Below, piece after piece: positions 1 through 9,568 of a DNA stretch of 64,000 nucleotides. A program made the translations under genes and the position numbers. Source of the DNA: Streptomyces sp. NBC_00154 (GTDB lineage: Bacteria; Actinomycetota; Actinomycetes; Streptomycetales; Streptomycetaceae). Position 1 is the stretch's first letter; every line of letters begins with the position of its first letter. The notes under the pieces were generated by a model that was given only the letters and a program-made list of their open reading frames with translations, searched no databases and was not told the DNA's origin. The stretch is from positions 1,742,501 to 1,806,500 of the forward strand of contig NZ_JAPEMI010000001.1 in NCBI RefSeq assembly GCF_026342835.1, in the 5' to 3' direction.

Positions 1-413
1 GAGTCCGGGTTGTTGGTGACGGCCAGGGTGATCGCGCCGGCCTCACGGGCCGCCCGGGTGGAGGCCACCAGGTCGGGCGAGCCGCCGGACTGGCTGACGG
101 TGATCACCAGGACGTCCCGCAGGTCCGGCTCGGCGCCGTACGCCGTGGTGGTCGACATCGACGCCAGACCGCAGGGCAGGCCGAGCCGGATCTCCAGCAG
201 GTACTTGGCGTAGAGCGCCGCGCTGTCCGACGTACCGCGGGCGGTGAGCAGGACGAAGCGCGGGTTCTTCGCCGCGATCTCGGCGGCCACCGCCCGGATC
301 TCCGGGGCGCCCCGGTCGAGGATGCGGCGCAGCACTTCGGGCTGCTCGGCCATCTCACCGGACATGATGCGGCCCGGCCGCTCGCCCCCTGCGGCCGGAA
401 ACGTGGCGGACAT
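1..413 (-). CDS. SIS-domain sugar-phosphate protein, 3' part outside window
   Basis: Translation from the ATG at 413 gives about 137 residues that run off the left edge of the window. It contains the SIS-fold phosphosugar-binding pattern LTARGTSDSAALYAKYL followed by VITVSQSGGSPDLVAST and LAVTNNPDS, as in the C-terminal half of GlmS and in SIS-type (NagB-II) glucosamine-6-phosphate deaminases. There is no glutaminase domain in front, so it is not GlmS. A second possible start is the ATG at 365 (MSGEMAEQPEV). It is divergent from nagB and shares its upstream region with a DasR-like operator, which points to a role in amino-sugar phosphate metabolism. The exact reaction is inferred, not shown. 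Confidence 0.85.
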   Translation of the reverse strand, partial: MSATFPAAGGERPGRIMSGEMAEQPEVLRRILDRGAPEIRAVAAEIAAKNPRFVLLTARGTSDSAALYAKYLLEIRLGLPCGLASMSTTTAYGAEPDLRDVLVITVSQSGGSPDLVASTRAAREAGAITLAVTNNPD

Positions 414-573
414 GTCGGGTGCCTCCAGAGGTGTCTCGGTGCGTCCGGAGCGGCGGTCCGACCAAGTCGACCACGGGGAGGCCGGGGGCCGCCAGCGGGC
501 CGCGGCCGGACAGCGCACGAACGCCATCCGGACGTCACCGCAGGATGGCCCGGCTCTGCTAGATTAGGTCTTG

Positions 574-589
574 ATTGGTCTATACCACA
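574..589. promoter_or_regulatory. DasR operator (dre site) upstream of nagB
   Basis: The 16-bp sequence attggtctataccaca closely matches the DasR consensus A(C/G)TGGTCTAGACCA(C/G)T, with both TGGTCT and ACCA half-sites. It lies 32 bp before the GTG chosen for nagB. DasR repression released by glucosamine-6-P is established for this gene in Streptomyces. The site may also act on the divergent SIS gene. Confidence 0.85.
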
Positions 590-621
590 TGTCATCATCT
601 CCTCAGATCGGCAGGCCCCGC

Positions 622-1407
622 GTGGAAGTTGTCATCGTCCCGGACGCCAAGGCAGGCGGCGAACTCATCGCGGGAGCCATCGGCGCCCTGCTCAGCCGCA
701 AGCCCGACGCACTTCTCGGCGTTGCCACCGGTTCGACCCCGCTGCCCATCTACCAGGCACTGACCGCCAAGGTCCGCTCCGGCGAGGTGGATGCCTCGCG
801 CGCCCGCATCTGCCAGCTCGACGAGTACGTCGGACTGCCAGCCGGCCACCCCGAGTCGTACCGCTCGGTGGTGCTGCGCGAGGTCGTCGAACCGCTCGGC
901 CTGTCCGAGGCGTCCTTCATGGGCCCCGACGGCTCCGCCGAGGACGTGCAGGCCGCATGCGAGGCGTACGACAAGGCGCTCGCCGCAGCCGGCGGGGTGG
1001 ACCTGCAGCTGCTCGGTATCGGCACCGACGGTCACATCGGCTTCAACGAGCCGTGCTCCTCGCTCGCGTCCCGCACCCGGATCAAGACGCTGACCGAGCA
1101 GACCCGGATCGACAACGCGCGCTTCTTCGACAACGACATCAGCCAGGTGCCGCACCACGTCATCACCCAGGGCATAGGCACCATTCTGGAATCCCGCCAC
1201 CCGATCCTGCTGGCCACGGGCGAGGGCAAGGCTGAGGCGGTGGCGCTGACGGTCGAGGGGCCGGTGGCGTCGTTCGTCCCGGCGTCGGCGCTGCAGCTGC
1301 ATCCGCATGCGACGGTGGTGGTGGACGAGGCGGCGGCGTCGAAGCTGAAGCTGGCGGACTACTTCCGCGCCACGTATGCGGCGAAGCCGCGGTGGCAGGG
1401 GATCTAG
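622..1407 (+). CDS. nagB: glucosamine-6-phosphate deaminase
   Basis: Cytoplasmic enzyme that converts glucosamine-6-phosphate to fructose-6-phosphate and ammonia, the last step of GlcNAc catabolism. The 261-aa product has the NagB landmarks: GVATGSTPLPIYQAL (phosphate loop), QLDEYVGL, and GIGTDGHIGFNEP, which carries the catalytic Asp, His and Glu. The GTG at 622 (VEVVIVPDAKAGGEL) is chosen because it matches the usual length and leaves the dre operator untranslated. An in-frame ATG at 589 would overlap the operator. A terminator follows, and the convergent neighbour is dasD. Confidence 0.95.
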   Translation: MEVVIVPDAKAGGELIAGAIGALLSRKPDALLGVATGSTPLPIYQALTAKVRSGEVDASRARICQLDEYVGLPAGHPESYRSVVLREVVEPLGLSEASFMGPDGSAEDVQAACEAYDKALAAAGGVDLQLLGIGTDGHIGFNEPCSSLASRTRIKTLTEQTRIDNARFFDNDISQVPHHVITQGIGTILESRHPILLATGEGKAEAVALTVEGPVASFVPASALQLHPHATVVVDEAAASKLKLADYFRATYAAKPRWQGI

Positions 1408-1420
1408 GTTTCCGAACGCG

Positions 1421-1460
1421 GAAGGGCCGGGGCACCGTGGCGGTGTCCCGGCCCTTCTTT
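1421..1460. terminator. bidirectional terminator between nagB and dasD
   Basis: Stem gaagggccggg (1421-1431) pairs with cccggcccttc (1447-1457) and is followed by a short T run (cttcttt). It sits between convergent nagB and dasD. Confidence 0.8.
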
Positions 1461-1486
1461 GTTGCTCGAACGCCGGACGGTTCGGC

Positions 1487-3034
1487 TCAGTCGCCGGACG
1501 CGGTCGGGTGGGGTGCTCCCGTGATGGCTTCCGCTGCTGCGACTCCGCAGACTCGTGCCGCTCCGTGGGTAGCTATGTACAGCGCTCCCCTCGGCTCCGC
1601 CTGCGGCACGCCCATCTCGACCACCACCGTGTCGGGACGCTCCGCCAGCAGCGTGGTGAGTGCCTGGCTCATCCACGCGTGCCGGTGGGCGTCACGGACG
1701 ACCGCGACGATGCGCCGCTCCCCCGCGGCCCGCATCACCGAGGCCGCCGGCTCCTCGGTCTCGCCGCTGTACGTGTCGGTCGCGGTGCCGGGCAGGACCC
1801 GGGCCAGTTCGGCCGCGACGCCCCACGGGGTCTCGTCACCGACCGCTATGTTCGCGACGGGGGTGAACGCGGCCACGTAGGCCGGCTCGGTGAGCGGTTC
1901 GGCGGCGCCGGTCACCTGCAGCGCGCGACGGGCGGCGACCAGGCCGATGTCGGACGCGATACCGGTGCCGGGCGCGGTCCCCTCCTGCGTCGCCGCGCCC
2001 GGCTCCGGGACAGCCCCCCGGGCCCGCTGCGTCCAGGACGCGAGGGCACGTACCCGTGCCGCCGCGTCGGCCAGCCGCTCCTCGGGCAGTTCGCCGGTCC
2101 GTACCGCCGCGACCAGCGCGTCGCGCAGCCGCAGCACGGTGGCCTCGTCCTCCAGCCCGCCGCCGACGCAGATCGCGTCGGCGCCCGCGGCGATCGCGAG
2201 GACGGAGCCGCGCTCGATTCCGTACGTCGCGGAGATGGCCTGCATCTCCATGCCGTCGGTGACGATCAGGCCGTCGTAGCCCAGCTCGTTGCGCAGCAGA
2301 CCCGTGAGGATCTGCGGGCTCAGCGTCGCCGGGCGGTCCGGGTCGAGCGCGGGCAGCAGGATATGCGCGCTCATCACCGATCTGGAACCCGCTGCGATCG
2401 CCGCCCGGAAAGGCACCAGCTCACGGGCGTGCAGGGTGTCGAGGTCCACATCGATGCGGGGCAGCGCGTGGTGCGAGTCGACGGCGGTGTCGCCGTGTCC
2501 CGGGAAGTGCTTGGTACAGGCGGCGACCCCGGCGGCCTGAAGTCCCTCGATGTACGCGGCGGTGTGCCGGGCGACGAGGTGCGGGTCGGCTCCGAACGAC
2601 CGTACGCCGATGACCGGGTTGCCCGGATTCGAGTTGACGTCGGCGGACGGCGCCCAGTTGAGGTTGACGCCGCACTCGGCGAGCCGGCGGCCGAGCTCCT
2701 GCGCGACCGCACGGGTCAGCTCCAGGTCGTCGACGGCCCCGAGGGCGAGGTTGCCCGGGAAGGACGAGCCATGACGCACCTCCAGTCGGGTGACGTCACC
2801 GCCCTCCTCGTCGATCGCGACGAGCACGTCGTCCCGCTCGGCCCTGAGCTGGGCGGTGAGCGCGGCGAGCTGTTCCGGCGTCTCGATGTTGCGGCCGAAC
2901 AGGCCGACGGATGAGAGGCCTTCACCGACGCGGCGCAGCAGCCAGTCGGGGGCGGTCGTACCACTGAACCCTGGCTGCAGGACGGCCAGGGCGTCGCGCG
3001 TGACGGTGTCCGTGGTGGAGGTGAAGGTGGTCAT
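1487..3034 (-). CDS. dasD: GH3 beta-N-acetylglucosaminidase
   Basis: A 515-aa glycoside hydrolase family 3 enzyme of the NagZ/DasD type, expected to cleave imported N,N'-diacetylchitobiose into GlcNAc. The diagnostic KHFPGHGDTAVDSHHALPRID region carries the Asp-His acid/base dyad of bacterial GH3 hexosaminidases. VTDGMEMQAI carries the predicted nucleophile Asp. About 170 residues follow the catalytic barrel. No signal peptide is seen, so it should be cytoplasmic, as fits a partner of a chitobiose importer. It begins 10 bp after dasC and is probably cotranscribed with dasBC. Confidence 0.9.
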   Translation of the reverse strand: MTTFTSTTDTVTRDALAVLQPGFSGTTAPDWLLRRVGEGLSSVGLFGRNIETPEQLAALTAQLRAERDDVLVAIDEEGGDVTRLEVRHGSSFPGNLALGAVDDLELTRAVAQELGRRLAECGVNLNWAPSADVNSNPGNPVIGVRSFGADPHLVARHTAAYIEGLQAAGVAACTKHFPGHGDTAVDSHHALPRIDVDLDTLHARELVPFRAAIAAGSRSVMSAHILLPALDPDRPATLSPQILTGLLRNELGYDGLIVTDGMEMQAISATYGIERGSVLAIAAGADAICVGGGLEDEATVLRLRDALVAAVRTGELPEERLADAAARVRALASWTQRARGAVPEPGAATQEGTAPGTGIASDIGLVAARRALQVTGAAEPLTEPAYVAAFTPVANIAVGDETPWGVAAELARVLPGTATDTYSGETEEPAASVMRAAGERRIVAVVRDAHRHAWMSQALTTLLAERPDTVVVEMGVPQAEPRGALYIATHGAARVCGVAAAEAITGAPHPTASGD

Positions 3035-3044
3035 GGGAGCGGCG

Positions 3045-3875
3045 TTATCCCTTCACTGCGCCGTCGGTAAGACCGCTGACGGCCTTGCGCTGCAAGTAGA
3101 TGAAGAGGATCAGGATCGGTACGGCGAAGAGCGAGGAGGCGGCCATGGTCGCCCCCCAGTCGTCACCGAACGCGGTCTGGAACTGGGAGAGCCAGAGCGG
3201 CAGGGTCTGTGACTCGATGTCCTTGTTGAGGATGAGGACGAGCGGGAATTCGTTCCACGCGGTGATGAAGCCGAAGAGCGAGGTCGCCATCAGACCGGGG
3301 CCGAGCAACGGCAGGATCACCTTCATGAAGGCCTGCGGGCGGGTGCATCCGTCGACCATCGCGGACTCCTCCAGCTCCCTCGGCACCGAGGCGACATAGC
3401 CGCGCAGCGTCAAGATGGTGAAGGGCAGGACCATCATCATGTAGAAGACCGTCAGCGGGACCAGGCTGTTGAGCATGTCCGCGTCGCGGACCAGCATGTA
3501 GATCGCGATGACCATGACTTCCCACGGCGCCATCTGCGCGATCATGAAGGTCAGCAGGATGCCGCGCCGGCCCTTGAAGCGCATGCGCGCCATCGCGAAG
3601 GACGCCAGCAGCGCGATCAGCAGCGAGGCAGCCACGGAGAGCACGGTGACGGTGAACGAGTTGCGGACCAGGGTCCAGAAGTGGTCCGCCGCGACGGCCT
3701 TCTCGAAGTGGTCGAAGGTGACGTCGGTGGGGAACCACACCGGGGTGTCGGTGATGATGTCGCCGGTCGGCTTGAAGGCCGTGCTGAACATCCAGTAGAC
3801 GGGAAAGGCGAAGCCTATGAAGAGGACGACTGCCGTCGCGTTGGGCCAGATCCGGCCGATCAGTGAGCGCCTCAC
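3045..3875 (-). CDS. dasC: chitobiose ABC transporter permease (MalG-like)
   Basis: A 276-aa inner-membrane permease with about six hydrophobic segments. The EAA loop of carbohydrate permeases (VPRELEESAMVDGCTRPQAF) is present and couples to the ATPase. The GTG start at 3875 overlaps the dasB stop by 4 bp. The frame is open further upstream, but that part is only a shadow of dasB. No ATPase gene is present in the das cluster. In Streptomyces the shared ATPase MsiK, encoded elsewhere, energises DasABC. Confidence 0.93.
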   Translation of the reverse strand: MRRSLIGRIWPNATAVVLFIGFAFPVYWMFSTAFKPTGDIITDTPVWFPTDVTFDHFEKAVAADHFWTLVRNSFTVTVLSVAASLLIALLASFAMARMRFKGRRGILLTFMIAQMAPWEVMVIAIYMLVRDADMLNSLVPLTVFYMMMVLPFTILTLRGYVASVPRELEESAMVDGCTRPQAFMKVILPLLGPGLMATSLFGFITAWNEFPLVLILNKDIESQTLPLWLSQFQTAFGDDWGATMAASSLFAVPILILFIYLQRKAVSGLTDGAVKG

Positions 3876-4867
3876 AGCTCGTCCTCCTCTTGCTTGAGTA
3901 CGGTGCGCAGGTAGTAGCCGGTCATCGCCAGCAGGACGATGATCGTCAGGAACGAGATGGCCGAACCCATGCCGAAGTGCTGGTTGCCGACACCTTCGAC
4001 GAAGGCGTAGACGGGCAGGGTCTCGGTGAGCCGGTCCGGGCCGCCGCCGTTGATCGCGAAGAGCTGGGCGAAGGACTTGAAGACCCAGATGACTTCGAGG
4101 AACGTGGTGGCCAGCAGGAACGGCTTGAGGAACGGGAACGTCACCGAGGTGAAGCTCTTCCAGGTTCCGGCGCCGTCGAGCGACGCGGCCTCGTACAGTT
4201 CCTTGGGGATCGTCGTCGACGCGGCGTACAGGTTGATCGCCACGAACGGGATGGACATCCAGACGATCACCAGGGTGACCAGCGAGAAGGTGGAGAACTG
4301 GGTGCTCGTCCAGTTGTAGTCGGCCATCGAGTGCCAGCCGAGGCTGTCGAGCACGTAGTTGACGACGCCGAAGCGCTGGGCGAACAGCCACTGGTAGACC
4401 GTGGTCGCGGCGATGATCGGCATGGCCCAGGCGAGCACGAGACCCAGCATGAGCAGCAGCCGCATCTTCTTGCCGAGGCGCGCGAGCAGCAGGCCGATCA
4501 GGGTCCCGAACACCATGATCAGGACAACGTTGGCCGCGGTGAAGAAGATCGAACGCTCGACGACCTTCCAGAAGTCCGAACTGCCGAGGACTTCGGAGTA
4601 GTTGTCGAAGCCGTTCCACTCGGTCAGGTGGAGGATCAGCTGGCGCGGGTTGAGGTTCTGGAACGACAGCATGCCGTTCTTGACCAGCGGATAGCCCAGG
4701 AGCACCGCCGTGACGAGCAGTGCGGGCAGGAGGAGCAGGTACGGGGCCGAGCCACCGACCCGCTTCTTGCTCGATGCGGCAGGGCCGCCGGGAGGCGCGT
4801 CATCCTTGCGGACACCGGCTGCCGGGACCGAGTCCACTTGTTCGGTCTGCACTGACATGCTCGCCAT
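3872..4867 (-). CDS. dasB: chitobiose ABC transporter permease (MalF-like)
   Basis: A 331-aa permease with an N-terminal cytoplasmic segment of about 40 residues and then six or more membrane spans. The EAA motif is IPKELYEAASLDGAGTWKSF. It pairs with DasC to form the membrane channel. An internal ATG at 4855 (MSVQTEQ) is an alternative start. It is translationally coupled to dasC through GTGA. A strong hairpin separates it from dasA, so dasA and dasBCD may be expressed at different levels. Confidence 0.93.
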   Translation of the reverse strand: MASMSVQTEQVDSVPAAGVRKDDAPPGGPAASSKKRVGGSAPYLLLLPALLVTAVLLGYPLVKNGMLSFQNLNPRQLILHLTEWNGFDNYSEVLGSSDFWKVVERSIFFTAANVVLIMVFGTLIGLLLARLGKKMRLLLMLGLVLAWAMPIIAATTVYQWLFAQRFGVVNYVLDSLGWHSMADYNWTSTQFSTFSLVTLVIVWMSIPFVAINLYAASTTIPKELYEAASLDGAGTWKSFTSVTFPFLKPFLLATTFLEVIWVFKSFAQLFAINGGGPDRLTETLPVYAFVEGVGNQHFGMGSAISFLTIIVLLAMTGYYLRTVLKQEEDEL

Positions 4868-4901
4868 CTCTTCTTGGGCCGTACGGTCGAGTCACGCGGG
4901 A

Positions 4902-4936
4902 GCGCCGGGGGGCGGTCGTTGCCCGCCCCCCGGCGC
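4902..4936 (-). terminator. strong hairpin in the dasA-dasB gap
   Basis: A perfect 14-bp GC stem (gcgccggggggcgg with ccgccccccggcgc) has a 7-nt loop and lies in the 75-bp gap after dasA. No U run follows on the das strand. It more likely stabilises dasA mRNA or gives partial termination than a full stop. Confidence 0.7.
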
Positions 4937-4942
4937 GTGCGG

Positions 4943-6226
4943 TCAGCTCGTCTGCGAGAGACGCTTGTTGATCTCCGCCTCGACGGCCTTGGCGGCGTCG
5001 GCCGGGGACTTGCCGTTCAGAACCGCGGTCATGTAGCTCTTGATCGGGTTCGGCGCGTTCTCGACAGCGGCCCACTCGGGGATGAGCGGGGTGGTGCCAC
5101 CACCGGCGGCGGCCGGGGCCGCGGCCTCGGCTGCGCCGTTGCCGGTCAGGTTGGAGTTGAGCGACTCCTTGTTCGGGATGACGCCGTTCTCCTTGGCCAG
5201 CTGGCCCTCGAACTGGTCGGACAGGGCGAGCTTCAGGAACTCCTTGGCGAGGTCCTGCTTCTTGCTGCCCGCGGCGACCGCGAAGTTGGAGCCACCGAGG
5301 AAGACGCCCTCGGGCTTGTCGGCGGTCTCACCCGGGATGGTGAAGTAGCCGATGTCGCCCTCGATCTTCTTGTTGGCCGCGATGGCCGTGCCGGCCTCCC
5401 AGCCCATGCCGACGAAGGCACCGACGTTGCCCTTGGCGAAGACCTCGGCCTGCTGCGGGGTCGCCTCGTCCTTGTCCTTGGGAGCCTTGGAGTAGGACTG
5501 GTACTTCTTGTAGAGCTCCATGGCCGCGGCGACCTTGGGGTCGGAGAGGTTGGAGACGTACTTGTCGCCTTCCTTCTTCACCAGGTCCGCGCCCTGACCG
5601 ATGGTCAGACCGTCGAAGAAGTACCAGTTCTGGCCGGGCAGGTAGATCGGCTCGGCCTTGCCCTTCTTCTTGATGGCGTCGAGGTCCTTGAAGAACTCGT
5701 CGCGCGTCTTCGGGGTGTCCTTGATGCCGGCGTCGGCCCAGACCTTCTTGTTGTAGATGACGACGCGGTTGGCGAAGTACCACGGGGCGGCGTACTGCTT
5801 GCCGTCGAAGACCGAGGACTTGTTGAGCGCGTCGACCCAGTCGCCGCCGATCTCCTGCTTGAGGTCGCTCAGGTCGGCGAGGCCACCGGTGGCCGCGTAC
5901 GCCGGGGTCTGGGTGTTGCCGACCTCGATGACGTCCGGCGGGGTCGACTCGGAGAGGGCCGTCGTGATCTTCTGCTGGATACCGTCCCACTTCTGGGTCT
6001 GGAACTTCAGCGTGGCGCCGGTCTTCTTCTTGAAGGCCGCGGTCAGGTCCTTGGTCCAGCCGGGAGGCGTGGAGCCGTCCATGGCCCAGACGGTCAGCGT
6101 CTGGCCCTTGTAGCTGTCGGGGCCGGTCTTCTTGCCGCTGTCGCCCTTGCTGTCGTCCGAGCCACAGGCAGTGGCACCGGCCATGAGAGCTACGACACCA
6201 ATGGCCGCGATGAGTCCGCGCTTCAC
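4943..6226 (-). CDS. dasA: chitobiose/GlcNAc-binding lipoprotein
   Basis: A 427-aa extracytoplasmic binding protein of the carbohydrate SBP_bac_1 class. The signal peptide MKRGLIAAIGVVALMAGATAC ends in a lipobox, so the mature protein should be anchored through that Cys. The body shows LTVWAMDG, aromatic-rich stretches and ANGVIPNKES, typical of sugar-binding proteins. It is the first gene of the dasABC(D) cluster. Two DasR-like operators lie directly upstream, and DasA is an established DasR target. Confidence 0.95.
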   Translation of the reverse strand: MKRGLIAAIGVVALMAGATACGSDDSKGDSGKKTGPDSYKGQTLTVWAMDGSTPPGWTKDLTAAFKKKTGATLKFQTQKWDGIQQKITTALSESTPPDVIEVGNTQTPAYAATGGLADLSDLKQEIGGDWVDALNKSSVFDGKQYAAPWYFANRVVIYNKKVWADAGIKDTPKTRDEFFKDLDAIKKKGKAEPIYLPGQNWYFFDGLTIGQGADLVKKEGDKYVSNLSDPKVAAAMELYKKYQSYSKAPKDKDEATPQQAEVFAKGNVGAFVGMGWEAGTAIAANKKIEGDIGYFTIPGETADKPEGVFLGGSNFAVAAGSKKQDLAKEFLKLALSDQFEGQLAKENGVIPNKESLNSNLTGNGAAEAAAPAAAGGGTTPLIPEWAAVENAPNPIKSYMTAVLNGKSPADAAKAVEAEINKRLSQTS

Positions 6227-6334
6227 GACACCCTCCTCAGGGATGCAAGAGAATTCCCCCCACCACCCGAGATCGCCGTCCGTCGCACAACCTCATACGA
6301 CGGGTACTGCCCGTGGGGCTGGGACCTGGTCTTT

Positions 6335-6350
6335 AATGGTTTAGACCAGT
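6335..6350. promoter_or_regulatory. DasR operator (dre1) between dasA and dasR
   Basis: The sequence aatggtttagaccagt matches the dre consensus with both half-sites. It lies about 110 bp before the dasA start and about 145 bp before dasR, so it could serve either divergent gene. Confidence 0.85.
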
Positions 6351-6358
6351 ACCGGGAG

Positions 6359-6374
6359 CTTGGCCTAGACCTTT
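6359..6374. promoter_or_regulatory. second, weaker DasR operator (dre2)
   Basis: The sequence cttggcctagaccttt keeps the TGGcCTAGACC core with changes at the outer bases. It sits 8 bp from dre1. Two dre sites at the dasA promoter are known from S. coelicolor. Confidence 0.7.
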
Positions 6375-6432
6375 AGGGGTGTCAAGGGTGTATAAGAAGT
6401 GCACTCGCGTCCGTTATAGGACCGACACCTGA

Positions 6433-7308
<876 letters not shown>

Positions 7309-7512
7309 GACGGTGGACCCCGGCTCCTGACCGGCCAACTGCCCGAATTGGGACGGAGCATCAGGAGTCGGACCCCCGGGCAGCATCCTCTCCCCGGTCC
7401 CGGCATACCGTTGCCGGACCGAAATGCGGACAGGGGGTGACGCTGGCCGGAACTCTCCCCTAGATTTCCTGCGCATTACAACAGGTGGTCAGCGAGGGGA
7501 CGGAGTCGCCAT

Positions 7513-7767
7513 ATGCCAGAAGAAACAGACACGAAACCACCAACGGTCACACCTATGAGGGTGGTCATCGCCCTCTGCCTCATCGCGCCGTTCGTGGCGA
7601 TGCTCTGGGTGGGTTCGTACGCGAAGGTGGACCCGACCTTCATCGGCATTCCGTTCTTCTACTGGTACCAGATGCTCTGGGTGCTGATCTCCACCGCGCT
7701 CACGATGATCGCGTACAAGCTGTGGCAGCGTGACCAGCGCTCCCGCAAGGGGGGTGTTTCCGCATGA
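7513..7767 (+). CDS. DUF3311 small membrane protein, symporter partner
   Basis: An 84-aa protein with two hydrophobic segments (about residues 17-38 and 45-70) and a charged C-terminus. It fits DUF3311, a family routinely found directly before SSS-family symporters. It overlaps the symporter start by 4 bp (ATGA), so the two are translationally coupled. It may be a small subunit or assembly factor; that role is inferred from context. Confidence 0.85.
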   Translation: MPEETDTKPPTVTPMRVVIALCLIAPFVAMLWVGSYAKVDPTFIGIPFFYWYQMLWVLISTALTMIAYKLWQRDQRSRKGGVSA

Positions 7768-9419
7768 AGGACGGCGTGAACGGCGTCGCGCTCGGCGTCT
7801 TCATCTTCTTCTTCCTGGCCGTCACGGTCATCGGCTTCATGGCCGCGCGCTGGCGCAAGGCCGAGAACGAGGCCAGCCTCGACGAATGGGGGCTGGGCGG
7901 ACGGTCGTTCGGCACCTGGGTCACCTGGTTCCTGCTCGGCGGCGACCTGTACACCGCGTACACCTTCGTCGCTGTCCCTGCCGCGATCTACGCGGCGGGC
8001 GCGGCCGGCTTCTTCGCGGTCCCGTACACCATCCTCGTGTACCCGCTGATCTTCACCTTCCTGCCGCGGCTGTGGTCGGTGTCGCACAAGCACGGGTACG
8101 TCACCACCTCGGACTTCGTCCGCGGCCGCTTCGGATCGAAGGGGCTCTCGCTGGCGGTCGCCGTCACCGGCATCCTCGCCACGATGCCGTACATCGCGCT
8201 CCAGCTCGTCGGTATCCAGGCGGTACTGGACGTGATGGGCGTCGGCGGCGGCGAGACCACGCACTGGTTCGTCAAGGACCTGCCGCTGCTGATCGCGTTC
8301 GCGGTGCTCGCCGCGTACACGTACTCCTCCGGGCTGCGGGCCCCCGCACTGATCGCGTTCGTCAAGGACGGCCTGATCTACCTGGTCATCGCGGTGGCGA
8401 TCATCTACATCCCGATCAAGCTGGGCGGCTTCGACGACATCTTCGCCAAGGCCGGCGAGGCGTTCTCGCAGACCAACCCCGCAACCGGCAAGCCGCGCGG
8501 CGCGCTCGCGCCGGCCGACCCGGGCCAATGGGGCTACGCCACCCTGGCCCTGGGTTCGGCGCTCGCGCTCTTCATGTATCCGCACTCGATCACGGCAACG
8601 CTCTCCAGCCGCAGCCGTGACGTGATCCGGCGCAACACCACCATCCTGCCGCTGTACTCGCTGATGCTGGGCCTGCTGGCACTGCTCGGCTTCATGGCGA
8701 TCGCCGCCGGGGTCAAGGTGCAGAACGGGCAGCTGGCGATCCCGCAGCTGTTCGAGAACATGTTCCCCGACTGGTTCGCCGGGGTGGCGTTCGCCGCGAT
8801 CGGAATCGGCGCGCTGGTACCCGCCGCGATCATGTCAATCGCCGCTGCCAACCTCTTCACCCGGAACATCTACAAGGACTTCCTGAAGCCCGACGCGACC
8901 CCGGCCCAGGAGACGAAGGTCTCCAAGCTGGTGTCGCTGCTGGTGAAGGTCGGTGCGCTCGCCTTCGTCCTCACGATGGACAAGACGGTCGCGATCAACT
9001 TCCAGCTGCTGGGCGGGATCTGGATCCTGCAGACGTTCCCGGCGCTGGTCGGCGGCCTGTTCACCCGGTGGTTCCACCGCTGGGCGCTGCTCGCCGGCTG
9101 GGCGGTCGGCATGGTCTACGGCACGCTCGCCGCGTACGGGGTGGCGAGCCCGACCCAGGCACACTTCGGCGGCTCCTCGAAGGAGATCCCGGGGATCGGC
9201 GAGATCGGCTACATCGGCCTGACCGCGTTCGTACTGAACGTGGTGGTGACGGTGGTGCTGACGTTCGTCCTGAACGCGGTGAAGGCCCCGGCCGGAATCG
9301 ACGAGACGTCACCGTCCGACTACACGGCGGACGCAGGCGACCCGGGCGTGAAGGTCGAACTCCCGTTGGCCAGGCCTGAGCCGGCCGGCTCCCCCGACAC
9401 GAGCCCGTCGACCAAGTAG
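7764..9419 (+). CDS. sodium:solute symporter (SSS family)
   Basis: A 551-aa polytopic membrane protein with about 13 hydrophobic stretches. The SSS features include WGLGGRSFGTWVTWFLLGGD near the N-terminus and a long run of helices ending in a polar tail. The closest functional class by appearance is the monocarboxylate/pantothenate-like group, but the solute cannot be told from sequence alone. It forms a two-gene unit with the DUF3311 gene. A strong terminator follows. Confidence 0.85.
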   Translation: MKDGVNGVALGVFIFFFLAVTVIGFMAARWRKAENEASLDEWGLGGRSFGTWVTWFLLGGDLYTAYTFVAVPAAIYAAGAAGFFAVPYTILVYPLIFTFLPRLWSVSHKHGYVTTSDFVRGRFGSKGLSLAVAVTGILATMPYIALQLVGIQAVLDVMGVGGGETTHWFVKDLPLLIAFAVLAAYTYSSGLRAPALIAFVKDGLIYLVIAVAIIYIPIKLGGFDDIFAKAGEAFSQTNPATGKPRGALAPADPGQWGYATLALGSALALFMYPHSITATLSSRSRDVIRRNTTILPLYSLMLGLLALLGFMAIAAGVKVQNGQLAIPQLFENMFPDWFAGVAFAAIGIGALVPAAIMSIAAANLFTRNIYKDFLKPDATPAQETKVSKLVSLLVKVGALAFVLTMDKTVAINFQLLGGIWILQTFPALVGGLFTRWFHRWALLAGWAVGMVYGTLAAYGVASPTQAHFGGSSKEIPGIGEIGYIGLTAFVLNVVVTVVLTFVLNAVKAPAGIDETSPSDYTADAGDPGVKVELPLARPEPAGSPDTSPSTK

Positions 9420-9439
9420 GCCTGCACGCCAGTCATACA

Positions 9440-9488
9440 TGTGGCCCGCCCGACGACGGAGGACAAATCCGTGGCCGGGCGGGCCACA
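9440..9488 (+). terminator. terminator after the symporter gene
   Basis: Perfect 13-bp arms tgtggcccgcccg (9440-9452) and cgggcgggccaca (9476-9488) begin 20 bp after the symporter stop. There is no clear T run. Confidence 0.7.
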
Positions 9489-9568
9489 CCGGTTTCGGTC
9501 AGGAGCGGCCCTCCTGGTGCCCTGGGCGCGCACCCCGCGCCGCGCGCCGCGTACGGCAGACTTCCGCC

